Assembly: GCA_012719125.1 (NCBI GenBank)
Contig: JAAYAY010000368.1
Location: 1-64,000, forward strand
DNA from: Planctomycetaceae bacterium
GTDB lineage: Bacteria; Planctomycetota; Planctomycetia; Pirellulales; Thermoguttaceae
Reading direction: 5' to 3'
DNA length: 64,000 bases
The position numbers and the translations under genes are program-made. How positions within the stretch are numbered: position 1 is the first letter of the stretch; each line of letters starts with the position of its first letter. Below, piece by piece: positions 1 through 8,759 of the stretch. The notes under the pieces are model-generated. The model ran no database searches. It was not told the DNA's origin and saw nothing but the letters and a program-made list of their open reading frames with translations.

Positions 1-223
1 CGTCCCCGACGTTCACCAAACTCCTTGCAGGCCTTCAACTTAGACAAGGCACTGCCAACTACAGCATTCCCCCCTTTTGCATGGTAATCAAAATGATTCT
101 GCGCACCCGACGACGCCGTAAACCATTACAAAACAACACGATAACTGGCCCTGTTCGATGGACCAATCGATCGATAAGTGCACCAACCGCCAACCGACCC
201 CGCAACCATTTCACAACAGAAAA

Positions 224-553
224 TTAGCAAGCCACCAGCGAGCTCCGACCTCGATCTTTGACAACTGAAACAACCCCACCGCGCGGCTGTGGCATAACCA
301 GAATCCTCGACCGTCGTGGATCAGGATCTTGATCGCGGTGGCCTGCCGGTTCCGAAACACTGGTGGAGGTGAAGCCCTCCGCCTGAGCCCGTTTCTTCAG
401 CTCGTAGTAATCAATCCTCAGCGCCTTGGCGGTCTGGTGAACGCCGTACTTCCCTGCCATCTTGACCGCCGCAGTCCACAACGACTCTGGAATCCGCGTC
501 CGAACCGTCCGTGTCCGACGCCACCGTTCAAACCGTCGCCGAACGTTCTCCAA
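224..553 (-). CDS. Small helix-turn-helix protein resembling an IS accessory ORF
   Basis: A 109-residue protein. Residues 1-60 are basic and look like a DNA-binding region (R-rich start, then IPESLWTAAVKMAGKYGVHQ and TAKALRIDYYELKKRAQ), a pattern familiar from small proteins encoded with IS66-like elements in planctomycetes. After about residue 62 the sequence becomes low in hydrophobics and rich in Arg, Pro and Asp. It does not look like a conserved C-terminus, so the gene may be frameshifted or truncated. It sits beside a transposase remnant on the other strand, which supports an insertion-sequence origin. Family placement is from memory of the motif and the function is inferred. Confidence 0.5.
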   Translation of the reverse strand: MENVRRRFERWRRTRTVRTRIPESLWTAAVKMAGKYGVHQTAKALRIDYYELKKRAQAEGFTSTSVSEPAGHRDQDPDPRRSRILVMPQPRGGVVSVVKDRGRSSLVAC

Positions 554-699
554 AGGGTAGGTATCCCCCGCCTCCTGCTCGTGCTCATCGGCTGTCCTCC
601 ATCATGTATCGTCCCGACAGCCAACGATACCAAACCCCTCAAAACGATTCATGCACCCTTGCCGGAAGGACACTCTGGCACCAGTTCCTGCTGCTCCGG

Positions 700-1260
700 A
701 ACGGCCGAATCGAGATCGGCGTGGAGTTCGGGACGGACAGTGCCGACATGCACGCCCTGGCCCGCATGAAGATGGACGCGGCTGCCAGGTTCATTGCGCC
801 TTTGCTCGGATGGCTGATCGAGGAGTGCCGCCGATTCTGCCCGAACGGCAAACGGCTCAATCGCAAGCCGAACATATTCGTTCGCGGTTCCAGTGAGCAG
901 TGGCGGTACAAGGCGAAACAGAGCGACTGCGGCGTCTGTCCGTTTCGCAGCCAGCGCACGACGGGCAAGGGCTCGAAAATGCTGTGCGTCAACGTCTACC
1001 GGGAAGACCTGGCGATCCACGCCGAGCGCATGACGGCCGATCCGGAGCGTACCCGCGACCTCATGGGCCGGCACCGGGCGATGAGCGAAGGGATCGTGAA
1101 CAACCTGATGAATCACCAGCACGTTCGCTACGCGAAGTGGAAAGGCCTTGCCCTGGCTCGCGTCCAGGTCGGCCTGGCCATCGTGATGATCAATACCCTC
1201 AAGTGGCACAAGATCGTCCACGGACACCTTGAGCCGATGACCCTGAATCCAGCCGCGTAA
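700..1260 (+). pseudogene. Truncated DDE transposase (C-terminal part, IS1182-like)
   Basis: The open frame ending at 1260 carries the C-terminal portion of a DDE transposase. It has a Cys-rich segment (YKAKQSDCGVCPFRSQ), then a HRAMSEGIVNNLMNH segment that would hold the catalytic Glu, and a final ARVQVGLAIVMINTLKWHKI helix. This order matches the C-terminal DDE domain of IS1182-type transposases. The N-terminal DNA-binding part and the two catalytic Asp residues are absent. Upstream of about 700 the frame reads as low-complexity sequence, and no credible start or inverted repeats are visible. I read this as a decayed insertion sequence. The 5' boundary given is approximate. Confidence 0.6.
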
Positions 1261-1449
1261 CTATGGAAAGAGTACCCCATAGGTGCGACCGCATTGCTAC
1301 ACAGGGTTTCGCCGAGCTTCCTCAAGAGTTGACCCCGTATCCAAGATCAGCGCCGATCAGAGTCGATCAGCGTTCCCCCGACAACCCCTCCAGCAGGATC
1401 GCTCAACCGATCTTTCTGTCATCCATGTTTCTGTCTTCCCCAAAGCGGG

Positions 1450-1513
1450 GCAAGCCCGCAACCCAACCTTCACGAACATGCGCGCACCACGCGCAGAAGT
1501 CCCCAACAAAGAC
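1450..1513 (-). repeat. Dispersed 3'-flanking repeat, copy 1
   Basis: A stretch of about 65 bases starting about 20 bases after the stop codon of the GTPase gene. Read on the minus strand it closely matches bases 18610-18680, which directly follow the response regulator stop codon on the plus strand. Both contain the shared core GAAGGTTGGGTTGCGGGCTT and a GCGCGCATGTT block. Spurious translations of both include NPTFTNMRAP. Confidence 0.7.
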
Positions 1514-1532
1514 TCCAAAACACACCACCCGC

Positions 1533-3374
1533 TCAATCCACCCGAATCGCCGCCAACGCCGACTCCACCGCCTTGAATTCACTCGCCTCCGGCACCTCGG
1601 CCCCGCGACGGAGATCGCTGAGAAGCTCCCCCAACAACTCGCTTTCCAGCCAACCGGCCAGCCACTGGGCCCGCCGCTGGGCATATCGGGCTTGAAGACG
1701 CAGGAACAGCCGTCCCGCCGCCTGGCGCACGCCTTCCCCGGCCGTGCTCACCACCGCCTCGCCCCCCCCGGCGATTCCCCCGGCGATGGCCGCTTCGGTG
1801 GCCAACTCCGTCGCCGTGTGACCTGCCGCCTGCATCGCCGCCTGGCCGACCAGGTCGCCAGCCACCACGAATCCGCTCACGGCCAGGGTCAGCGTCAGCG
1901 CCGGCCGAGCCAGGGCCGCCACGTGGTCGAGCGAGCGGAGGAACCGCACCACGCGCGGGTTTTCGTCTCTCCAGGCGTCGAGTTCGACCCGAAGAAACTG
2001 GCGATAGTCCTCGTCCACAGCCGGCAGTTGATCGTGAGCCTTGCGGACCCGGTCGAGCAGCCCCTGACGGGCGTCGCCCCCCAGCAACCGGAGCAGCCGC
2101 GGGCGCAAGGTGTCGTTGCCGATCTTGCTCAAGCGTTCCAGTTCGTCGAGAATCGCCTCGACGGCCCGAACGATGGCCCCGCCTTCCTCTCGGCGGAAGG
2201 CATCGAGCGGGTTCGTTTCCGGGCGTCCCATGGACCACAGGGCCTGAACGGGCCGCACGACCTGTTGTCCCACGCCGCGATAAAAGCCGTGGATCGCTCG
2301 CGACCACTGGCTGCGTCCCGCATCCCACCAGGCGCGAATCTCGTTGACCAGCACGCTTGCCGGCAGATTGGGCCAGACCACCCGGGCCATGTCGGAGGCC
2401 GACAGGGTCTCGGCCGCCGCCGAAAACTCGGCGGACGCCGCCCGGAGCGCCGCCAGATAGGCCGGCAGGCCCGACGTCTCGTCGAGCACGCATCGCAGGG
2501 CCCCGCGAAAGGTGCGGATCTTGATCGCGTCGAAATGGAGCGCCGCCAATTGAGTCCGCAGCTTGCCGGCCGGTTCCGGATCGGTTCGCCCGTCGCTGCC
2601 GACCGAGAAGATGGGAAGGCTTCGCGATTCGGCCGCCGCCCGGTCGTGCGGCGCCGCGTAAACCAGTTCGGGGGCGACTCCCGTTTCGCCACAGAACGTC
2701 TCCAGCCATTGGGGCCAGAAGGCTCGATCGGCCTCGAGGTCGCACTGATTGAAAATGACGATGACCGGCTTGTCGGCGTCGGCCGCCTCGCGGAAGAACT
2801 GCTTGACGGCCGCGTCGTTGTACTTCTGCTGCGTGAGTACGGCGATCAGCACGTCGGCCGCCTGGCGGATTGCCCGCGCGCGGTCCCAATTGACGATCGC
2901 ATCCGAATCGATGTCCGGCGCATCGATCAGCAGCAAACGCGGCGGCACGTTGACTCCGGCCCGCCAGAAAAGCTTATTCTCGGGCGATTCTCGCAGCGGA
3001 TCCTCGGCCGATCGCCACGGTTGAAGCACGAACCCCTCAAACAGCCCGGCCAGCAATTCCGCGTTGTCGGTGCCGGGCGGAACCAGGCACACCGGGTGTT
3101 TCGTGCCCGCGGCCAGGGGGCTGACGGCGCTGGCCAGTTCGCCGGCCAGTTGATTGAAAAGAACCGATTTGCCGATATTCGTCCCCCCCACCACCGCCAC
3201 CACAAGCAGCGGATCGGCCTGAAGCTGGGGGACCAGTTTGCGATCGAGAAGCTGGTACCAGTTGCTCGCGGCCGGGGAGGGAACACCCAAATGGGCCGCC
3301 AGCGGCTCAAGGAGTTCCAACGCAGCATCGAGTTGGCAAACCTGGTCGGACCAGGCCCGGAAATCGGCAGTCAT
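1533..3374 (-). CDS. Membrane-associated P-loop GTPase, function unknown
   Basis: A 613-residue protein from the start at 3374; an upstream in-frame Met at 3470 is also possible, but its added residues look non-coding. The G domain is clear. The P-loop is at residues 63-70 (GGTNIGKS), a switch II-like LLLIDAPDID follows where the canonical DxxG reads DAPD, and the base-recognition motif is IVIFNQCD (NQCD for NKxD). A long helical middle region follows, then a hydrophobic Ala/Gly-rich hairpin around residues 480-545 (ALTLTLAVSGFVVAGDLVGQ) that probably inserts in or binds the membrane. The plan resembles large dynamin-like or YfjP/YcjX-type GTPases, but I cannot assign a family. It is the last gene of a minus-strand cluster behind a ketoacyl-synthase homologue. 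Confidence 0.75.
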   Translation of the reverse strand: MTADFRAWSDQVCQLDAALELLEPLAAHLGVPSPAASNWYQLLDRKLVPQLQADPLLVVAVVGGTNIGKSVLFNQLAGELASAVSPLAAGTKHPVCLVPPGTDNAELLAGLFEGFVLQPWRSAEDPLRESPENKLFWRAGVNVPPRLLLIDAPDIDSDAIVNWDRARAIRQAADVLIAVLTQQKYNDAAVKQFFREAADADKPVIVIFNQCDLEADRAFWPQWLETFCGETGVAPELVYAAPHDRAAAESRSLPIFSVGSDGRTDPEPAGKLRTQLAALHFDAIKIRTFRGALRCVLDETSGLPAYLAALRAASAEFSAAAETLSASDMARVVWPNLPASVLVNEIRAWWDAGRSQWSRAIHGFYRGVGQQVVRPVQALWSMGRPETNPLDAFRREEGGAIVRAVEAILDELERLSKIGNDTLRPRLLRLLGGDARQGLLDRVRKAHDQLPAVDEDYRQFLRVELDAWRDENPRVVRFLRSLDHVAALARPALTLTLAVSGFVVAGDLVGQAAMQAAGHTATELATEAAIAGGIAGGGEAVVSTAGEGVRQAAGRLFLRLQARYAQRRAQWLAGWLESELLGELLSDLRRGAEVPEASEFKAVESALAAIRVD

Positions 3375-3495
3375 ATACAAGGATAGCTTATTGACTTCTG
3401 CACGGGCTGTGCAGACTTCAGCAGACCGGCGGATTGGGCCAGCCAATCCCGTCACCGTTTGTCGATCCAATTGCCGGTCTTCTCGTCCGCTCGTC

Positions 3496-4752
3496 CTACG
3501 GACGGCTGACGATCACGGCCACCGAGTGGCCCATCCACGACTGGCTCAGTACCAGGGCGTTGGCGGGAGTACCTTCAAGGGGCACACCATGAACGACGTT
3601 CACGGGACACGCGGGATCGGGAGTCTGATAATTTCGCGTCGGCGGAACGAGCCCCTGCTCCAACCCGATCAGGCTGGCGGCCATCTCCACGATTCCGCTC
3701 CCGGCTCCCAGGTTTCCCAGAGAACTCTTCGGGGCCGTCACGGGGACCCGCCCCAACGTTTCGGCGATCGCCTCGGCTTCCACGCAATCTTCGTCAACGG
3801 TTCCCCACGCGTTGGCGTTGACGTGCCCGATCTCCTCGGGCAACATCCGGGCGTCGGCGAGCGCTCCCCGAATGGCACGGCAGACAGCGTCTTTCTTCAA
3901 AGGCGATTGCCGCAGCCGGGCCTGGAACGTCGACGCGAAACCGCGAACGGTCGCCACGATCTTGGCCCCCCGGGCCTCGGCGTGAGAACGTTCTTCGAGA
4001 ATGACCGCTCCGGCCCCCTCGCCGTGAACCATCCCGTCGCGATCGGCGTCAAAGGGCCTGCAAGCGCCGGCCGGATCGTCGAAGCGGCGCGACAGCGGGA
4101 ACATCTTCTCTTTCGCCCAGACCTGGGGGTGAATTCGAGAGCTCGTGCAGCCGGCGATCATGACGTCGGCCAGGCCGCGATCGATGGCACGGACGGCCTC
4201 CACCAGGGCCGTCAGCCCCGAGGCTCCCTCGACCGTGACCGAATCGTTGGGGCCTCGTGCGTCGCGCCCGATGGCGATGTGGCAAGCCGGCATGTTGGGC
4301 AAGTACTTGAGCATCCAGAGCGGAAACATTTCGTTCGTGATCTGGCTTCCCCACTTGGGATACTCAAACCTTTCCATCGCCATGCAAGCCCGATAGGCCG
4401 GTTCCATCTCCGCCAGTTCCACCGCGATCAAGTCGGCTCCGAAGATAACGCCGAAGCGATCCGGATCGACGCTGCCGTCGGCAATCGCGGAATCGGTCCA
4501 GGCCTTGTCGGCGGCCACGAATCCCATCTGGATATCGCGGCTCATGACCTTGATGTTCTTACGCGGCTTGACGAAGGCCTTGGCGTCAAAGTCGCCCACC
4601 CGCGCCCCGATCCGGCTGGCGAGCGAAGTGTCCGCAAGTTCTTCGACGACGCCGACGCCGCTTCTTCCCTCGCAGAGAGCGGAGAAGAACTCTTGCTTCT
4701 CCAGACCGATGGGACTGACCAGGCCGATTCCGGTGATGACAACTTCGCGCAT
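3496..4752 (-). CDS. Beta-ketoacyl-ACP synthase homologue lacking the catalytic triad
   Basis: A 418-residue thiolase-fold protein that aligns along its length with FabF-type KAS II (MREVVITGIGLVSPIGL start, RGPNDSVTVEGASG, DADRDGMVHGEGAGAV, PKSSLGNLGAGSG). All three catalytic residues are changed: the nucleophile Cys is Gly176, the first His is Asn314 (HVNANAWGT) and the second His is Asn347 (SSLGNLGAG). The structural Lys342 is kept. It should therefore not catalyse decarboxylative condensation. A role as a partner subunit, like the chain-length factor of type II polyketide synthases, or as an acyl-binding protein is possible. It lies 16 bases after the GNAT-like gene, so the two are probably co-transcribed, with the GTPase gene downstream. 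Confidence 0.85.
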   Translation of the reverse strand: MREVVITGIGLVSPIGLEKQEFFSALCEGRSGVGVVEELADTSLASRIGARVGDFDAKAFVKPRKNIKVMSRDIQMGFVAADKAWTDSAIADGSVDPDRFGVIFGADLIAVELAEMEPAYRACMAMERFEYPKWGSQITNEMFPLWMLKYLPNMPACHIAIGRDARGPNDSVTVEGASGLTALVEAVRAIDRGLADVMIAGCTSSRIHPQVWAKEKMFPLSRRFDDPAGACRPFDADRDGMVHGEGAGAVILEERSHAEARGAKIVATVRGFASTFQARLRQSPLKKDAVCRAIRGALADARMLPEEIGHVNANAWGTVDEDCVEAEAIAETLGRVPVTAPKSSLGNLGAGSGIVEMAASLIGLEQGLVPPTRNYQTPDPACPVNVVHGVPLEGTPANALVLSQSWMGHSVAVIVSRP

Positions 4753-4768
4753 TCGACAGAATTCCGTG

Positions 4769-5899
4769 CTACTTTTCCGCTTGCCAGTCGTAGATACGGT
4801 AGGTTTTCGTCCGCTTGGCGCCGCCCTTCTCCAGGCTCCCTCGCGAGAACGAGTTCGACTCCAGGACCCAGGAGAACTCGGCCTCCTCCATGCCCCACTC
4901 GAGCGCCTTGGGAACGATACCGCTCATCAACACCAGCCCGATGCCGTGCAATTGGTATTCGGGAATCACGTTGGTGCTGATCAGCCGCAGCCGCTTGATG
5001 GCCCGCTTGTTGCTGAGAAGTTTCCAGAAGCCGAAGGGAAACAGCCGGCCGTCGATTTCTTTGATTCGCGGATTGAAATCGAGCAGGGCGAAACAGGCGC
5101 CGACGATCTGGCCGCCGATCTCGGCGGCAATCGCCAATTCGGGCACCATCAGTTGCCTCAGGCCCTTGGCCTGGTGCTGCACTTCCGCCTTCGTCATCGG
5201 CACGAAACCCCAGGTGTTGCTCATGGCGCGATTGTAGACCGTCACAAAGGCCTCGACGTCTTCCCGAAACCGCGTCTTGTCCAGCGATCGAACATTGACC
5301 TCGAACCGTTCGATGATCTGCTCGCAGATGGGCGTCAATCGCTCCAGCACGGCCGGAAGCATGTCGATGCTGCCCCAGTAGGCGTAGAGATCCTGCGACT
5401 TGCGAAAGCCGAACCCTTCAACCAACCGCTCGTAATAGGGCGGATTGTAGGTCATCATGAAGTAGGGCGACGTGTCGAACCCCTCGATGAGCAACCCGAT
5501 TTCCGAGTTCAGGCTGGGATTCGTGGGGCCGCGCAATTGGTGAATCCCGCGCTCGGCAAACCAATCGCGAACCGCAGAGAAGAGCGCATCGGCCACTTCC
5601 TGGTCGTCGATCGATTCGAAGAATCCCCAAAAACCGATGTTTTCCTTGTGGTGCTCGTTGTGGGCCACGTTCAGGATGGCGGCAATCCGTCCGCAGACCT
5701 CGCCGCTGCGCAGGGCCAGAAACGTTTGGATCTCGTTCCGGTCGTAAAATGGGTTCTTCGCGTTCCCCACCTGCTCCTTCTGATAGCTGCGCAGGGGTGG
5801 AATCCAGATCGGATCGCCCGCGTACTGCTTCCAGGGATATTGAAGAAACAGTTTCTTTTCCCGTCGCGAAAGAACCGGTTTGACGACGACTTCTGCCAT
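4769..5899 (-). CDS. GNAT-fold acyltransferase-like protein
   Basis: A 376-residue protein from Met at 5899 (MAEVVVKPVLSRREKKLFLQ). The open frame extends further upstream, but that part looks non-coding. It resembles large bacterial GNAT-like proteins that start with a 'PWKQYAGDPIWIPPL' substrate-side region. A possible acyl-CoA-binding core lies late in the sequence (GGQIVGACFALLDFNPRI, then LHGIGLVLMSGIVPKALEWG) and ends with an ESNSFSRGSLEKGGAKRTKT loop. The substrate is unknown. Being first in a cluster with a ketoacyl-synthase homologue suggests work on an acyl chain or lipid; this is inference. Confidence 0.7.
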   Translation of the reverse strand: MAEVVVKPVLSRREKKLFLQYPWKQYAGDPIWIPPLRSYQKEQVGNAKNPFYDRNEIQTFLALRSGEVCGRIAAILNVAHNEHHKENIGFWGFFESIDDQEVADALFSAVRDWFAERGIHQLRGPTNPSLNSEIGLLIEGFDTSPYFMMTYNPPYYERLVEGFGFRKSQDLYAYWGSIDMLPAVLERLTPICEQIIERFEVNVRSLDKTRFREDVEAFVTVYNRAMSNTWGFVPMTKAEVQHQAKGLRQLMVPELAIAAEIGGQIVGACFALLDFNPRIKEIDGRLFPFGFWKLLSNKRAIKRLRLISTNVIPEYQLHGIGLVLMSGIVPKALEWGMEEAEFSWVLESNSFSRGSLEKGGAKRTKTYRIYDWQAEK

Positions 5900-6231
5900 G
5901 AATGGGGGCTTTCGATGACTTCTGTTTACTAGGCAAGCCGACGAAAAGTAACTACCAGCCAGATCTGCCAATCGGGATGGATGGCTGGTCAGAGCGTGAA
6001 TCGACACATACTCATCGGTTACGACGGGGCAGCCTCTCTTGCCCAAACCCCAAATTCTACCCCCCCGTGTGTGGTAAGGTCAACCGCGTCTTGCTGCTGC
6101 CGCAAGAAGAGAACGCCAAATCCACCAGCCGACGACCCCATGGAATGGCAGGGCAGGCAGGCGTCATGTCTGGTCGTGAACAGCATGGAAATACAGAACC
6201 GGGGGAACGAGGATCCCGCAACTTGGACGCC
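5900..6231. other. Intergenic region, no gene seen
   Basis: A 332-base gap between two minus-strand genes. The short open frames here have no coding character. No strong promoter or terminator is recognisable. Confidence 0.5.
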
Positions 6232-7455
6232 TCAGTGAAGGGCGTGGACCCATTCGAATAGCTGCGCGCAGACCAGGCCTCCAGCGGTTCCAAGAGCATA
6301 TCCGAGAACCCCCAGCAGGACCCCGACCGGGGCCAGGGCGGGATGGAAGGCGGCCGCCACCACCGGGGCCGACGCCGCTCCGCCGATATTGGCCTGGGAA
6401 CCGACGGCCATGCAGAAGATCGGAGCCCGAAGCAACCAGCGGAGGAGCAACAACACCACTGCGTGGATCGTGATCCAGACGCCGGCAATCGCCAGCAGCG
6501 ACGGCACCTCGAACACGGCGGCAAACTGGGCCTTCGCTCCGATGGTGGTCACCAGCAGGTAGAGAAAAACGGAACCGATCTTGCTCGCGCCCGCACCCTC
6601 CAGCTTGCGCATCGGCGTATAGGAGATTCCCACCCCGACGGCCGTCGCGATCAGCACTTTCCAGGCAAACTCGCCGAGGATGCTGCTCAACTGCGGCGCA
6701 TGTTCGTTCGTGAGATGGGCACAATAGCCGGCTGCGGCCGAAGAGATCGCGGTCCCGCCGAAGGCCAGAAAGAAGATCAGAAAGAAGTCGGAGAGCGAAG
6801 GAAGTCGTGCCACCTGGGCTTGAAACGCCTCGCTCTTGCGGCGGAGTTCCTCCAGGCTTGCCCGGTCGGCGCCAATCCACCGATCCAGACCCTCTTCGCG
6901 GGCTGCGAAGAAGAGGAGAATGGCCATCCAGATATTGGCGAGGGCCACGTCGACCACGATGATTTTGCCCATGATCTCGCTGCTTGCTTTGACGCTCTCT
7001 CCCACGGCCACGAAGTTGGCCGCACCGCCGATCCACGATCCGCTGAGCGCCGCCAACCCGCGCCAAACCTGATCGCCCTCGCTCGACGGCACAAGCCCGC
7101 CAAGCACCAGGTACGCCAGCGGCCCGCCGACCACAATCGTTGCCGTTCCCGCCAAGAACAGCGTGAGCTGCTTGGGGCCGAGTCGCATCACGGCCGGGAT
7201 ATCGACCGACATGGTGAACAGGATCAGCGAGGCGGGCAGCAGCCAATCCTTGACGAAATCGTAGAGATCGCTCTCCAGCGGGATCACGCCCGAGTTGGAA
7301 AGGGCCGTCGGCACGAAGTAGGCAAAGACCAGCAAGGGAACGAAGTTGAAGAAGGATCGCCCTCTTTTCGTGCCCGCCGCTCCGAACAGCCCGGCGAGCA
7401 CGGCTAACAAGACAGCGAGAACGGCGACCGGATCTTGGACGAGTGGATTCGTCAT
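6232..7455 (-). CDS. DUF819 family integral membrane protein (YjcL-like)
   Basis: A 407-residue polytopic membrane protein. It begins MTNPLVQDPVAVLAVLLAVL and has about ten to eleven hydrophobic helices split by a central hydrophilic loop (residues about 195-225, REEGLDRWIGADRASLEELR). The features IPLESDLYDFVKDWLLPASL and LSGSWIGGAANFVAVGES are typical of the DUF819/YjcL family, which has a transporter-like inverted-repeat layout. The substrate is not known. The C-terminal half contains GSQANIGGAASAPVVAAAF, a second Gly-rich motif matching GSWIGGAANFVA, consistent with two pseudo-symmetric halves. Confidence 0.8.
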   Translation of the reverse strand: MTNPLVQDPVAVLAVLLAVLAGLFGAAGTKRGRSFFNFVPLLVFAYFVPTALSNSGVIPLESDLYDFVKDWLLPASLILFTMSVDIPAVMRLGPKQLTLFLAGTATIVVGGPLAYLVLGGLVPSSEGDQVWRGLAALSGSWIGGAANFVAVGESVKASSEIMGKIIVVDVALANIWMAILLFFAAREEGLDRWIGADRASLEELRRKSEAFQAQVARLPSLSDFFLIFFLAFGGTAISSAAAGYCAHLTNEHAPQLSSILGEFAWKVLIATAVGVGISYTPMRKLEGAGASKIGSVFLYLLVTTIGAKAQFAAVFEVPSLLAIAGVWITIHAVVLLLLRWLLRAPIFCMAVGSQANIGGAASAPVVAAAFHPALAPVGVLLGVLGYALGTAGGLVCAQLFEWVHALH

Positions 7456-7491
7456 TCGTAGCTTCGCAATCGAGGAATACGCGTGGGGAAC

Positions 7492-8670
7492 CTACCTTGG
7501 CGGCGGAACCTCCATTGCGTCGGAAGGCGGCTCTAAGCTTTCGTCGAGCCGCTCGATCAAGTCGACGACCTCGAAGAACAACTCGTCCTGGGCGCTGATC
7601 GCGATCGTATTCGGAGCGGCTCCCTCGCCGATCACCATCTTCCCGGCCGGTACCGTCGGCCCTTCCATGACTGGCGGCAGGCCGGGAGCCAGCGGATTGC
7701 CGGCCGCCTGGTCAGCCCGCGGTTCCACGATACGATCGCGATAGACCTGCCGGACGATCCTCAGAATCTCGGGAGAACGAGCATTGTAGAGCGGAACCAC
7801 TCGCGGCACGACGGGCAGTTCCGCCAACGGAGCCGCAGTTTGCTCCATGGCCGGCGGGAGGCCGGGAAGTCCCGCCCGGTCGCCTGCGAGCAGGCTCGCC
7901 AGTGCCTCGCGAACCTTCGCCTGAGCGCTCGGCGGAGCAAGCACGAGGATGCTCCGGCTCCGCCCGTCAAAAGTCAATCGTGCGTCGGGCTGGCCCTGCA
8001 GCAATTGCTGGAGCGCTGCCAGGGTTTGAGTCGGGTCGAGATCTCGAAGGGGATAGACCTCGAATCGCGGTCGTTCGTTGCCGAGCGGCGCCTCGGGTGT
8101 GACGGGCAATTGAGGTTGAAGTTGTGAAGGCTCGGCCGGCAGGCTGCCGCGAACGGCGCGGCGCCGTTGTTCCCAGCGAGGCGCCAGTACGAGTCCCAAC
8201 TCCTCGGTCGACAACTCGGCGTCGAAATTGCGGTCCAGCTCCCAGAGCCGGGCCGGCGCAGCGTTCACTTCGTCGCCCGAGAGAATCCCGTCGCCGTTCA
8301 GATCGAACAGCTTGAGCAACGGATTCTCCGATGGTGGAACGGTCGGTTGTGTCGGCGGGACCCCAAGTCCCTCCAAGGCCCCGGGAGCCGGCATGTCCAG
8401 ATTGGGAAGGTTTGACGGCATGTCGGCAGCGGCGCCCGGAATGTCGGCAGCGGCGCCCGGAATGCCCGCATCGGGCACGCCCGGAAATTGATTCGGCGGA
8501 AATCCCATCGGCGGGACCGGTGGCTGGTCGGCCGGGATTGGAGCGGGAACCTCCGCCGCGGGCGGTTCGGCAGGGGGAATTACCGCCGGATCCGTCACCT
8601 GGGCGGTCGCCAGACCGGAGAACAGGATCAACACAACAGGGACCAGGATTGCGATTCGACAAGCGTTCAT
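7492..8670 (-). CDS. Secreted protein with EF-hand pair and secretin-N-like domains
   Basis: A 392-residue protein. The start at 8670 is chosen because GGAGG lies nine bases upstream. It has a signal peptide (MNACRIAILVPVVLILFSGL), a Pro/Ala-rich linker and two adjacent EF-hand loops (DLNGDGILSGDE and DRNFDAELSTEE). Then come two segments like the short secretin N-domains: FEVYPLRDLDPTQTLAALQQ with RSRSILVLAPPSAQAKVREA, and VPRVVPLYNARSPEILRIVR. No outer-membrane secretin barrel follows. It probably acts in the periplasm or paryphoplasm and binds calcium. The linker holds two perfect 21-base tandem copies at 8420-8461 (IPGAAAD twice). Confidence 0.7.
   Translation of the reverse strand: MNACRIAILVPVVLILFSGLATAQVTDPAVIPPAEPPAAEVPAPIPADQPPVPPMGFPPNQFPGVPDAGIPGAAADIPGAAADMPSNLPNLDMPAPGALEGLGVPPTQPTVPPSENPLLKLFDLNGDGILSGDEVNAAPARLWELDRNFDAELSTEELGLVLAPRWEQRRRAVRGSLPAEPSQLQPQLPVTPEAPLGNERPRFEVYPLRDLDPTQTLAALQQLLQGQPDARLTFDGRSRSILVLAPPSAQAKVREALASLLAGDRAGLPGLPPAMEQTAAPLAELPVVPRVVPLYNARSPEILRIVRQVYRDRIVEPRADQAAGNPLAPGLPPVMEGPTVPAGKMVIGEGAAPNTIAISAQDELFFEVVDLIERLDESLEPPSDAMEVPPPR
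8420..8461. repeat. Two perfect 21-base tandem copies within a coding region
   Basis: Unit ATGTCGGCAGCGGCGCCCGG plus one A, repeated twice head to tail without mismatch. It adds seven residues per copy to the Pro/Ala linker of the secreted EF-hand protein, so copy-number change would keep the frame. Confidence 0.85.
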
Positions 8671-8759
8671 AGTCCGCATCCTCCACGCATTTGGGGGGCC
8701 AGCCGCTGGCTGGTGTTGGCAGGGCAACCGTATCCCAACCATTTTCCGTCAGAGAGTCA

